Below, piece by piece: positions 48,540-60,146 of a stretch of 64,000 bases of DNA; the stretch's first letter is position 1, and each line of letters starts with the position of its first letter. A model generated the notes under the pieces. That model searched no databases. It saw nothing but the letters and a program-made list of their open reading frames with translations, and was not told the DNA's origin. A program made the position numbers and the translations under genes. Source of the DNA: Polytrichum commune (Eukaryota > Streptophyta > Polytrichopsida > Polytrichales > Polytrichaceae); contig OX485808.1 in the NCBI GenBank assembly GCA_950295325.1, positions 29,532,527 to 29,596,526 on the forward strand. The letters run 5' to 3'.

Positions 48540-49660
48540 TGTCAAGTTATTGCCTCGTCGTCAAGCTATGGACCTTGAACTCAAATACTTCAGTTAAGTG
48601 ACTTATTTTTGTGAGTCACTGTACATGCAAGGGTTAGGGTTTTATGCATAGTTTGCCGATTTGAATAAAATCATAGCAAAGACAGAAGCCACTAATTCAC
48701 TATGTTCCATTCCACCACTAATTCACTATGCTCCATTCCACCACAACAAGTCCTCATTAAACTGTTGCAAAGCAAGTGAGAAGTACACTAAATATTGTAG
48801 TTAGTGTCATATGGTATATTGTTTCATTGTGGAACTTTTCTAGTGACACCATTTATGAATAGGTCTACAAGTATTGTCATCCCAACTTACTTTTCTTTCA
48901 TCCAAATGCCAATTATTGGAACAAATTTTGGTATAATTTGCATCCTAACAAATATGTGATAAATATATTGTTATGGATGATTGAAATTTGCATGAAAAAT
49001 CATTTAGTAAGTGACAGTAATTGCAACACTGTAAATCTATAATCCCTGAATTTTTTTTTACAAGGAATGACAAATCATGTTAGGTTAACATTCAGTGTTG
49101 GTGACACTACACTGGGGTTTACAATTAGTATTAAGCAAGACAATTAGAATTGGTGACACTAAATAGAATATTCAGTGTAGTAGTGCGTCCTGCTGTCTCC
49201 ATTGAATAAAGCCATGGCAAGGATGCAGATTATTAATCTTCACTGTGTTACTTGCTCCCACCACAAGGGCACATTCAACGCTTGAACCTGAATTGGACGA
49301 TGCACATATCTCAAATATCTAATATATGATCAGTTTCACATAATGAATGTTCTGTTGGCCTTACTCAATCCTTTGCAGATTAGTTGCAAGGATGGACACC
49401 TTGAGTGCATGCATATCAAGCCTACAGGCAGAGAGTAAATTTGAATGCTATGAAATGAGAGGTAGACACGAGGCTTAAGGTTTCTAAATCCTGTACCTTA
49501 CCCACACTTTGCCGCCAAGTTGAATAAACCTGTTGCAAAGACGCAGTCCACAAATCTTCACTGTGTTCCATCCTCCCATTGCACGTCCTCATTAAGTACT
49601 TGCAAAGCGCCGCAGGGATCACTGTATGTGAGAAGCAGTAGTGTACAATGTCCTTTCTAA
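48540..49660 (-). pseudogene. Decayed tandem copies of the 3' end of the F-box/LysM gene
   Basis: The last coding bases and 3' UTR of the gene at 50009-52018 recur downstream in at least two clear copies (about 49640-49430 and 48785-48560), plus a fragment near 49190-49290. Each has a diverged form of CTTTGCAAGAGTTTAATGAGGACTT and GGAATGGAACACAGTGA, then TTTATTCAA..CGGCAAA. None keeps an open frame with splice sites. A CACTA-ended MITE (48786-49177) interrupts the farthest copy. Confidence 0.75.
48786..49177. mobile_element. MITE with CACTA...CAGTG ends inserted in a decayed exon copy
   Basis: 392 bp, beginning CACTAAATATTGTAGTTAGTG and ending GAATATTCAGTG, flanked by TA at 48784-48785 and 49178-49179. 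It shares its core with 16914-17185. The left flank GTGAGAAG and the right flank GTAGTGCG together reconstruct the GAGAAGTAGTATTGTG-like part of the F-box/LysM last exon, so it inserted after that exon was duplicated. Confidence 0.75.
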
Positions 49661-50008
49661 GGGCTTATTATGTACATTACCCATTCCAGATCTTCCTGCA
49701 TTTAGTGCCAGTTTCGCGGGTATGGACAATTATGAACAGCTCTCGAACATGAATTGGATAATAAACATATCTCAAATCTTTAATAAATGGTCAGTGTCAC
49801 ATAACGAACACTCCGTCTGCTGCACTCAACCCCTTGCAGAATTGTTGCAAGGATGGATACCTTGAACGCCCGCAGGCAGGAAGTAAATTTGAATGGTCTG
49901 GATTGAGAGATAGACATGAGGTTTAGGGTTTCTGCATCGTGTAACTTATGCACAGTTTGCCGGTTTGAATAAAATCGTAGCGAAGACGCCTTAGTCCACT
50001 AAATTTCC

Positions 50009-52018
50009 TCATTGTGTTCCATTCTCCCACCTTAAGTCCTCATTAAACTCTTGCAAAGCGCCGCGCAGATCGCCATCGGCAAGCGAGAAGTAGTATTGTG
50101 CAGTGCTGTCGTCCACCCGCAAGCTCCGCTTGAGAGACTCCATCACCTCCCTCTTCAGCCGGCGTTGCGCCCTGGCACGCAATGCCGCGGCCTTCTTGTC
50201 GGGTTTCGTGCCATCCAGGTACAGGACTCCGACCTCGCGCTTGGCGAAGGCGTCGGTCTCTATGAAGCACGTTTGGCCGGCAAGTAGCTCCGGGTGGGAC
50301 ACGGGGATGAGCAGCCGCTCGCGCGAGTGGATGCCGTGGTCGCTCATCATGTTGTTCACTCTCCGAATCTCCGGCACCTACAGGTTTGGGACGAAAATGT
50401 AAGGTCATATGAAGACGGCAGCCCGCTTCTTACGATTAATCTCCTTAATCAATGAAGTCATCACATAGGACATCAATTTCTGAAATCATTTATAACTATC
50501 TTGTTTGTTGGGTCCCTATGAAAACTTGATTCATAAGCACTAGTACACCTCTCCCACGCAAAAAATATTTAGCAGAAGGAATATAAAAATGAAGGATCCA
50601 CATCATGACTAAATTTTAGTATATTTTGGCCACATGGCACACGTGCACCCTTGTGATTGCACTACTGTAGTGCAAAGGGGAAATCCTCTTGAAGAAGGTT
50701 GATGCATCTACGTGTTGTGATGACAAGATGTGACATCACAAAATTGTGAATCAGTTGCATCATTTGTTCTTGACCGCTCAACTGTAAGTAGAGTTAGGGC
50801 ACACTTCCATGTGCCGGTCATATCAGCGAAAGTCACTACCACGATGACAAAATTTGCCCCCCCTCATATCCACATGGAAGTATGCTAGCTTTCATCCGGG
50901 GGGGCAAGAGTTGGTGCCTGGCATAGTTCTAGGAGGAAGTTGAAGTTTGAAGAGCCGCCTCTCTATTTCCCAACCGGAAATTGAATTTGAGGTAGGGTAA
51001 AAAAACGATTTGCATGAACTCGTTGGTGTTGAGTTTGAGACTACCATATTTAACACTAAGCTTGCATAATCGAAGCTTCCCCCAATTTTCATGTTTTCTA
51101 GGTTTATTCTTATTATTCTAAAATTTTGAGGTATCAAGTGTACATATCCTTTCATGCAACATTCAAAAATGGATAAATGGGTTGACAACCACTAGCCAAG
51201 TTTGCATGTTTGACAAGTCTAAGGCAAATTGACTCATAGCTTGACCCCCCTACTCAATATGAAAGTGCTCAGCCAACAAAAATGTCAACCCATCCTGTCC
51301 AATACTTCGCCAACATGAACGAAAATCATTCCTTCACGGCAACAACCAGCACATGTATACCCCACATATAATGTAAGTGAACCTAAAATGGACACATTTA
51401 GCTCTGCACCCACTTCTTCTAAGATATTAAACATGCAATTAGTTCAAGATGATTAGCAAAACCTAATTGAAGCTAGAACCATTCTCCTCATGTTGACTAT
51501 TGGACCCAGAATAGCTAACAAATTTTGAGCACATAATCCAATCTCTTTTAAACATATCTCTTTTCGGTGCCTGTTCTTGGATCCACACCACTTAAATATA
51601 GGTGTTTTATTAAAATACGCAACCGAATTAGGAGAATTACCTGCACTCGGTACTTGACTGCCAAGCCTGCAATAGTGTCTGTGCGTTGTAACGTATGCGA
51701 GATCACAAATTGTCCAAGCTGCCCTCGCCAGAAACTGCTGGACAAGGGCCTTCCAACAACCTCCTTCAACCTCCAGGGGATTCTGAATGCAGCAGCCAAA
51801 ACTTCAGGGTCGGCTGCAATGGAGTGCCAAAGCTGGCACACACATGCAGCCTGCCCAAGTGCAAGGACCGGCAACCGCTCCAATATGATCCTCCACAAAT
51901 CACCAGTGAGAGCCGATGATGAGCTTGTTTCGTGTCGTCCAATCAGAGCATTCCTCCTTGTTTCCGCATCTTCAACCTTCAACGTCTCCAAGAAGCTTGT
52001 CACATCTACCCATCCCAT
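50009..52018 (-). CDS. F-box/LysM-domain protein (At1g55000 type)
   Basis: Two exons, 52018-51641 and 50377-50009, joined in phase 0, give 248 residues. Residues about 36-85 are an F-box (ALTGDLWRIILERLPVLALG, then QAACVCQLWHSIAADPEVLA). A WRLKEVVGRPLSSSFW block follows, then a LysM domain formed across the intron (FVISHTLQRTDTIAGLAVKY, then EIRRVNNMMSDHGIHSRERL). The C-terminal part (LKRSLRVDDSTAQYYFSLAD, LRGALQEFNEDLRWE) is conserved in this plant family. F-box proteins are substrate adaptors of SCF ubiquitin ligases; the ligand of this intracellular LysM is unknown. There is no signal peptide. The upstream TTG at 52021 is not used as start. The intron (50378-51640) contains dispersed-repeat sequence up to the donor. 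Confidence 0.92.
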
Positions 52019-52029
52019 CAAATTGCAAG

Positions 52030-53270
52030 TGACCAGCGTTCAATTTCGAGTTAAGTCTGTGTTAATGCATACCTACCCTTCCAGAGTATCTTTTCAACTC
52101 ACTGATGTAATTCATTTCACGATGATGTTCTTCATTATTCAATGTCTCCAAGAAAAGTCTCCAAGAAAAGTCTCCAAGAAAATCATCACATCTACCCATC
52201 TGATTAAAATGCAAGTGACCAGCAGCATTTAATGTTGAGTCAAGTGAGTGCTGAAAGGTACCCTTCAGGGTTTAAGATGTTGTCAATGTTAACTTACCGT
52301 TGAAGTTCCAATGATCCAGTCAACTCTTTTAGGTCTGTCAAGTAAATTGACAAAATTTAGAAATACATATTAAAATTGATGCCAACCCTGTGTTTGGTAG
52401 GTGTTGATGTAATGTCGTAATTTGATGTGGTTGAATCATTGAGAAATCAGTGTTGATGACATAAGTATTGTGTTGATATTTGTGGCATCTCAAATTGTAA
52501 CTGACCGACGTTGGAAGTCGTCCAGTCAATGTTGATCCATACCCTTAAGGGTTCATATATTTTCAATGCTACCTCACCATTTAGCCAATGATATGTTCAA
52601 CATCGATTCAACTCATAGTTCAACCTTTTAGGTCTGTCAATGATAAAATGTAGGAACGGGATTGGAATTGATGCCAACCCTATGTTCAATAGGCACTCAT
52701 TTAAATGCGGAAGTTTAATTAGATTGAATGAATTTGAAACTAGTGTTGATAACAAATGAATTTAGAAATTTGTGATTTGGTTTCCTGACTAACCTCGGCC
52801 AGAAGTGCCCACTTGCTCTGCCAGAATGTCCCCTCTTGAATCCATTGCCTCGATATTTAGAGCTGAACCTGCATCTCAAAATGCAAGTGACCAGCATTTA
52901 ATGTTGAGTCGATGTTAATCCATAACCTACCCTTCGAGGTTTCATATCTGTTCAGTGCCTACTTACCATTCAGCTGCTAAGGAGTCATTCAACATTGATT
53001 CAACTCATGGTTCCACCTTTTAGGTCTTTCAAAAACAAATATAGAACCACAAAGTTAAAAGTGATGCCACCCATTCTTTGATAGGCATTAATTTGATGTT
53101 ATGATTTGATGTGTTTGAATCAATGTGAAATCAGTGTTGATGATCTATGAATTTAGATGTTTGTAATGGGCCTCTTTACTGACCTTGGCCAGAAGTGACC
53201 GCATCCTCTGCCAGAATACTACTGCCTCTTGAAGCCATTGCCTCAATGCTTAGAGCTGAACCTGGATTGT
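52030..53270 (-). repeat. Tandem array in the 3' part of the LysM-only gene
   Basis: Three to four diverged direct copies of a 300-400 bp unit. Landmarks are CAAGTGACCAGC (52026, 52210, 52888), TTTTAGGTCTGTCAA (52328, 52626, 53018 as TCTTTCAA) and GATGCCAACCC (52378, 52671, about 53071). The two rightmost units each carry a mini-exon-like block (52868-52794 and 53261-53184). Confidence 0.78.
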
Positions 53271-55942
53271 TGCAAATTTGTCGAGAACAGATTTGTGACT
53301 TTTGGAAGGTCTCAGCTGTTTCAATTGCTCCAGATGCTTTCCTTGCTCTATCACGTGAACCATGCAGATAAATCACGGCCAATTCGCGGTCAGCTTGTTC
53401 GTCAAACTCAATGAAACATGTCTTCCCAGCTAGGAGCTCCGGGTGAGTAATTGGTATCAACAACCTTTTGCGACAAAACACTCCATAGTCACTTTTCATA
53501 TTGTTGAGCTTCCTAATCTCCATTGCCTGCACGATTCCATTCATCCCGGCCATCAATCGCCACTATCCAGGTCACTCAAAGACAACAACCTCTTCAATAC
53601 TGGAGTCACCATCCAAACGTCATGAAACTGTCCTTAACCCCCTAGAGGCCTGGGAGACCAAAACGTGGTTTCAGATTGATCAGATTGATCAGATTGGGGA
53701 CAGTCAATGACAATACTGCATATTTCCGCCATCTGGATATAGTCTGAATAAATCCTCCATAACTTTCTTTTGGAAGCCAACTCCAACCTGGACATCAAAT
53801 CCAAAGATTATACCCAGTCTACAAACCTCACTGCAGAGGAAAGCTCATCAAATTGCTTTCCATTTTGAACCTAGGTATTAACCATTTTAAAGCTAACATC
53901 TAGGTGTGCATTGTCTCTCCGCATAATATATTGTGGCAAGGGTACCAGTATGGGAAGAAGCAAAATAGATGCAGCACCGGGACTTCCCAGGAGGTCACCC
54001 ATCCTAGTACTATTCCGGCCCAAAGGCGCTTAACTTCAGAGTTCTGATGGGATCTGGTGTAGTAGCCTTGGTTTGACCGCATCACATACAGCATGATGTG
54101 GCGCTCATACTTATATTCTTTTGGGACGCGCTCTGTGCGGATGGATAACTAATTGAGATGTGGGTTCGCGCGTGGATAAGATGGTAGTAATGTCAGACCA
54201 CTTGGACAACAAACTTGTGAATTGCATTAATGCAATGAGCCGAATACGCTCCCCGATAATTCCAGCGCAAAAAAAGAGTCAAAAGTGGATACAAACCAAT
54301 TTCTAAAATTCGAGATTAATTCCGCATAGACGTGCGTCGAGCTTCTTCTTTAAGCAGACAAAAATGGCAGCGAAAACAACAGCCTGGACATCAAATCTAA
54401 AGACTAAACGCTTTCTACAAATCTCACCGCTCATCAAATTGCTTTCCCAAGCGAGTAAAACTTTTAGTAATTTGAAATCACTTAGACAACAAGATTGTGA
54501 CATGCGTAAATGTAATGAGCCGGATATGCTCCGCGACATTCCCAGCACGAAAAGTCAAAAGTAGATACATTCATTTTCTTGAAATTCGAGAGGAATTCCA
54601 CATACAAGTGCGTCGAGATTCTCCCTAAGAGAGGAAACGAAACGGCAGAGAGAACAAGAACAACAACGTGGACATACAAACCTCACCGCAGATGCGATAG
54701 CTCGTCAAATTGCTCTCCCGAAACTAGTCGCAAGGTACTAAGCGATTGGATATTTAGATGTCTTGGACAAAAAGCTTGTAAATAGCGTAAGTGCAATGAT
54801 CCTAATTGGTCCCTGACAATTCCAGCGCGAAAGTCAAAAGAGGATACATACAACCTCTTAAGTTCGAGACGAGCGTCAAGCTTCTTCCTTAACAAGAAAA
54901 CAAACAGAAAAAGGCCAACAACAACCTGGACATGAAATCCAAGGAACGAACGCGGTCTACAAACCTCACCGCTCATCAAATTGCTCTCCCAAGCTACCAA
55001 GGCGTTGAAAATTTGAGAGACCGAGAGCTAGGAAAATTGGACTGACCTGTAGAGGAAATGTTAGCTCATCAAATTTCTCTCCCATGCTAGTGAAATGTTA
55101 GTAATTTGAGAACACTTGAACAGCAACTTGTAAATCGTTGCGTAAATGCGATGAACCGAATATGCTCCCCGACAATTCAATTCCAGCGCGAAAAGTCAAA
55201 AGTAGATTACATTCATTTTCTTGAAATTCGAGACGAATTCCACATACAAGTGCGTCGAGAATCTCCCTTCAGAGAAGAAACGAGACGGCAGAGAGAAGAA
55301 CAACAACAGCAACAACTGGACACACAAACCTCACCGCAGACGATAGCTCGTCAAATTGCTCTTCCGAAACTCGTCACAAGCTATCTAGGAAGTTGTGAAT
55401 TTGATGTCTCTTGTACAAAAAACTTGTGAATAGCGTAAATGCAATGAGCCGAATATGCTCCCCAACAATTCCACGAAAATGTCAAAAGTGGATACATATA
55501 ATTTCTTAAATTCGAGAATAATTCCACATAGACGAGTGTCGAGCTTTTCCCTCGAACAGACTAAAACTGGCAGAGAAAACAACAAACTGGACATGAAATC
55601 CAAAGAACAAACGCGGTCTACAAACCTCACCGCTCATCAAATTGCCCTCCCAAGCTACTAGAGAGTTGAAAATTTGAGACAAAGAGGTAAGAGAATTGAA
55701 CTGACCTGCACATCGTACTTGTGAACCAAGCTTCCGAGCGTGTCCCACCGCTGCACCGTGTGCGACAGGGCGAACTGGCTCAACCCTGATGAGTTCATTC
55801 TGAAGAAGGCGTGGGAAGAGCGTGGCCTGCCTACGATGCAGTCAAGCTTCCAGTACGCCTTGAACTGATCCAATTCCATGGATTCCACGTCCAGGCGGGG
55901 CTCCTCCCACAGGAACCGGAAATCCTCTGCCTCCATCGCCAT
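53176..55942 (-). CDS. LysM-only paralogue of the F-box/LysM gene
   Basis: Exon 1 (55942-55706, 79 codons) and exon 2 (53526-53176) join in phase 0; the simplest reading gives 195 residues. Exon 1 lacks an F-box. It begins MAMEAEDFRFLWEEP and enters the family at YWKLDCIVGRPRSSHAFF, matching WRLKEVVGRPLSSSFW of the neighbour. The LysM domain follows (FALSHTVQRWDTLGSLVHKY, then EIRKLNNMKSDYGVFCRKRL). After LAVIYLHG the sequence leaves the family: the conserved C-terminal RSLRVDDSTAQYYF block is missing. The stop at 53176 comes five bases after a good donor (CCAAG|GTCAGT), so further splicing into duplicated mini-exons is possible. Likely a tandem duplicate that lost its F-box; it may be a decaying gene. 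The intron holds a 5S sequence and tandem repeats. Confidence 0.7.
53968..54083 (-). rRNA. 5S rRNA gene or 5S-derived element
   Basis: The minus strand from 54083 to 53968 reads as plant 5S rRNA of 116 bases: GATGCGGTCAAACC at the start, GATCCCATCAGAACTCTGAA and GTTAAGCGCC in the middle, TAGTACTAGGATGGGTGACC (internal C-box) and CCTGGGAAGTCCCGGTGCTG near the end. The ends pair (GATGC/GCATC). A TATAAGTA lies about 30 bases upstream, where plant 5S genes carry a TATA-like box, and TTTT follows the 3' end. It is a single copy inside an intron rather than a 5S array. It could be a dispersed 5S gene, or part of a Cassandra-type TRIM LTR, which carries 5S sequence. Confidence 0.85.
54190..55700. 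repeat. Five tandem repeats of about 285 bp in the LysM-only gene intron
   Basis: Direct units share AAAGTCAAAAGTGGATACAT (about 54277, 54552, 54829, 55194, 55482), AATTCCACATACAAGTGCGTCGAG-type sequence, and CCTCACCGCTCATCAAATTGC (54423, 54683, 54963, 55328, 55625). Spacing is 277-286, except one 365-bp unit that carries an extra block with a donor-like ACTGACCTG (about 55043) resembling the end of exon 1 (55700). A decayed unit lies at 53715-53880. Confidence 0.85.
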
Positions 55943-56177
55943 AGCCACCTCCTTTCGCTGCGAGGGAGGAGTCTCCTCCGACGTTCGCCAAGCAAGCCGC
56001 AAGTCTAACTATTAGCTCACAGAACACAGAGAGAATGAGGCGCCCAGCGTGACGTGGCAAGTGACTTCATCCATCCGTCGTTCTCTTATATTCATCCACA
56101 TCCGTTCACTTGTTGTTGGTTGATGGCACTCCGAGGTTTAGGAGCTTGTTCAACAAGGCACTTCACTAAATAGTCCT

Positions 56178-56345
56178 ATTAGTGTGGACCACATTAATTT
56201 TCAACCTCAGCCAAATTTATGGTTAAAAATAGTGTGGTACATAGTGATTTTCAACCCATGTCAAATCTTTAGTTTTTATTAGTGTGGGCCATGAAAAATT
56301 TCAACCCATGTCGAAATTCTAATTTTAAATTAGTGTGGGCCACAT
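56178..56345. repeat. Tandem repeat, about 50-bp unit, three to four copies
   Basis: Units begin ATTAGTGTGG at 56178, about 56228, 56279 and 56329. Each continues with a C(C)ACAT/CATG step and TTTCAACCCATGTC(A/G)AA. No coding function seen. Confidence 0.7.
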
Positions 56346-59300
56346 CGATTATTTATCTAAGAAATTGAAATGGGTGAATCTAATATATCATGTTGCTTTT
56401 GATATAAGGTGATTATTTTACATTATGGAAGGTGTTCATCATATCATGTCTCAAAAAAGATTATGGGGAACACCTAAGGTGTTGTTGGACACACGTTAGA
56501 GTAGAGGCACCCATAACCAATCACTTAAGAGATTATGCGCTAGATCTAGAGAAGTATAAGGTAGTGCAGATTTTCTCCATGTAGGATAATAATAATCAAG
56601 AAAATTGCAAAGTTTTTGGTAATTTTATTCTTGAAATTGAATGACTATGAACTTTCAAGCCAAAAATTGGCCCAATGTCTAGAGTCTACCATAACTGCTC
56701 ATTACAACCACTCATTCCTCCTCACCATAGCACTCAAAAACATGACATGTGTCATGGCACTAGTGGTTCCAGCCCAATCAAAATTCCGGTGTCCTATAAA
56801 TTGCCGATGGGGTCAGGATCAAGAATAGGTGCCTCTATATTAGTTCCACCCCAACTACACAATCAGAGTGGCTCATGTTGAAATTGTCACCCACACTAAT
56901 AATGCTATTGAGTGTTATTGGTAGGTTAAGTTAGGGTGGGTTCATTAGGGTCCAAGACTAAAGAAACTTTATGATCAAGCACTCTTCTTGGTTGAGAGAA
57001 AAGTTATGGAACCGATGACTTTACACTAGGAATTGGGTCCAAGATATGATAAAATGAAGTGGCACTAATGTGCCATCACTATCCAACTAAATCTCAGCAA
57101 CCCCCATTCAAGAGAATACTACCCCTAGCTTGAGAAGCAATCTTGTGTCCGAACGTAGGGTCCATTAAAGAGTGTTTTAAGGAGCGTTTCAAGGAGTGTT
57201 TTGAACTCCAAGTTTCTTGGACCTAGACCCAATGTAACCCAACCTCAAGTTAGCCCCCCTTTGCTTACACTATAATTTATCGGCCTTTAGTGGTTTCTCT
57301 TCTTAGTTGGACATCTGTATTTGAGTGCTACATGGCAAGGATTCCACATAATTAAAAAACATACGCAACAAATGCGACAATAGTTTGATCTTGATCAATT
57401 TGAATCAACGAGCCACTCTTTACATCCGCATGTAAATATGTGTCATAAGGGTTTCAACACACATTGACCTTTGCACAAATAAAATGTGATAAAACTTTGC
57501 CTTTTTGTTAAGTAATGCACATAGAAATCATGACTAAGTATATAACTATTTAGTAGTTTAACTCTTAATAAGCACGAGGACCCCCTAAAGGGCTCTTTTA
57601 GTTGTCAAACTCGAATTCCGCCTTGAAGATGATTTTGCTTCTTTTCTTACCTCACTTTTTGAATCCTACTTTCCATCCCAAATTATAGATTTGGAAACTC
57701 GAAAACAATGATAGTTTGGTTGCATTTGCAAGCATTGCAAATCCAAGAATTCAACCACACTCATGACATGTTCTTCTATAAAATGCTTGTCTTTTGATAT
57801 GATAGCTAGTTTTGACCTTACCATATGTCTAATGATAGATTGCAAAATTTTATAGTCTAATTTTATTATATCTATTTCTATGATGGGAAAATTTATGAAA
57901 GGTCTAGAGATAGGTTTAACATTATAGAGGGCAAAATCATCATAAAAAAAAGTGATGAAATCAAGTGTCTAAGGTATGGACAGTTGTGTCAAAATAGGCA
58001 CATGCATGCAAGAAAGGGTTAACTCTTAAAGGTTTAAGAGATTGTCACTAGGTCTCAAGATGGCATACAAAGGGGATTAATGTTACTTTCGATGTTTCTA
58101 GCCCAAAGTGCCAATAGTGACCCTATCTAAGATTAGGAAATGCCATATTTACTATTTCAATTAGAGCATACATCTATGTAGAATGAGATTGTTAGGGGCC
58201 AATAAATGGGGAGAACCGGACGTTAGTTAGAAATGAATTGGTTGAGTTTGAGAATTAACTGGTTGAAGTTCAAGACTTCAGGATAATTACCAATCATTTT
58301 CAAGGATTCTATGGAATATACTTCAAATCAATAAAGAAAAACCAAAAGATCACAACATGTAACCAGTTGGACTTGGAAACACTAGGATCTTGACCGATTA
58401 TGCCTAAACATCTCCCTAGACATTCTCAAGGGCATTTGAGTTCGTATAAATGACCATGACTCAAATACATTCCATGCGTATCAAATAACTACTATCACAC
58501 ATGACTTTATCCTCACAATTGTATGTTGATGGGTTGTGCTAAAATGGTCAATACCTTAGATTGCATAAAATAATACATTCTTTTTGGGGTTTATACAAAT
58601 CGCACGTATCCTGTATAAAATGCACCCATGGTCCTTTGAGGGTTAACCCTTAAAGGACATATGCTTTCCCGATACCACACCCAAAATTTGTTTTAAAATT
58701 CATTTAAAGCATGATTAACCAATTAATTTACATAGGCTCTATTCTAAAGAAGTATAGATCTTGCTAAGGTGCTCGATTTGGCATTCTAAAAACCCCATTT
58801 GGTGCAATGGAGTAGAAGTTTTGAACAAGATTCTCCCAAAATAATACCAAGCCCGTGGGGCTTGCATTGTCGTTTAAGGGTTAATGACTCTAGTCCCGTG
58901 TGCGTTTTCATGTTCTTCTATACACATGATCACATGTTATCAATGCAGACACCTCTAAACCCATGTTGTCAACTTAAAGGTGTTTTCATTATCATCAATT
59001 TAGAGGTGCTCTCTGCCTTCTAAGCCTTCTGCCCCATCAAATAGGCAATCTTTAGAGGATGAATTTCAACTCCTCTATAATGAAACCAACTACACTGAAT
59101 ACTGTATATAGTGTCACAATTCCATCAATCTTGCTCAATACCAATTGTAAACCGCCCTTGTAGTGCTGCTAACACTAAGTGTGAACCTAATAGTATTTGT
59201 CATTCCTTGCAACAAAAAACTTGAACATTGTAGGTTTACAATGTTACAAAGGCTCTCACTTACTAAGTGGAATTTCATCCAAATTTGAATCATCCATGAT

Positions 59301-60110
59301 ACTGTAGTCTCCTAGAAGCTTGGGCACAAATATATATAAATAGAAGGGTGCCTAAAATTTTAGGAAATTTTGACATGGTTTGCTGTGTGCGTGTGTTTAT
59401 TTATTTATAAATTATTTAAACAAATGATCATTTTAATTTCGAAATCATAGAAGCTCAACTCACATGTGTTGTAATTTTACATATGAATAGGTTTAGACAT
59501 ACATTGCAAAGTCTTTTGTTTCTCCATTCTAACATTTCTAACTCATAATCTTTCATAAGTGTAACATATCTCTCACACATAACAAACTATGTCACATACA
59601 AGTTTTGGTATCTAATGGAAGCTCTGGAGATGAAGGTAAGGGTTTAGGGTGAAACAACCACATCTGATAAAAATTACCAATAGCCAATCAAAAACCGTAA
59701 GAAAAGCTTGGATGAATGCCTGACTTATTTTGATTAATTATATTCTAAAATTGCCTGATTTTGATATATTATTTTCTAGGTTGCCTAATTTTTTTAGTCA
59801 CTTTGTTTAATTATTAGGCAAAGACCCGCCCAAGCTGTTATGAAACTATGGTAGGTTATCACATGAATTTTTAAGAATCTTAATGCCCACGGAGTTGAGC
59901 TCGCCCCAAGCTAACCATACCCGGTGACCCGGACGCCATGACCGGGCACGGGCACAGGTGATCCACTTGCCCAGACTTGACAGGGGTACAGGTGACCCGA
60001 TTGCCCTTCAAGTTTACCTATTAATACCTATTACCGACAATACAGATACTTGGCAATCAAGGCTCTTCGGAGGTTCGGAGTCTTGAAAGGTTCTTGAGAG
60101 CGAATACCGT
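56346..60110. other. Intergenic stretch, no gene seen
   Basis: 57020-57265 is related to 30640-30900. 58215-58420 is an inverted copy of the AACCGGTT-rich repeat at 6640 and 11150. From 59093 a truncated member of the CACTA-ended MITE family runs to about 59310. The rest is AT-rich with short chance ORFs. Confidence 0.45.
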
Positions 60111-60130
60111 AATATAAGTTAATAAGAATC

Positions 60131-60139
60131 ATGAAGTAG
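60131..60139 (+). promoter_or_regulatory. Two-codon upstream ORF before RNL
   Basis: ATG AAG TAG ends seven bases before the RNL start ATG at 60147. If included in the mRNA, such a minimal uORF could lower initiation at the main ATG. The transcription start is unknown. Confidence 0.3.
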
Positions 60140-60146
60140 AGCTTGA

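Noticed and set aside
53900-54094. 64-codon minus-strand ORF
   Set aside because: It is a chance frame through the 5S rRNA sequence.
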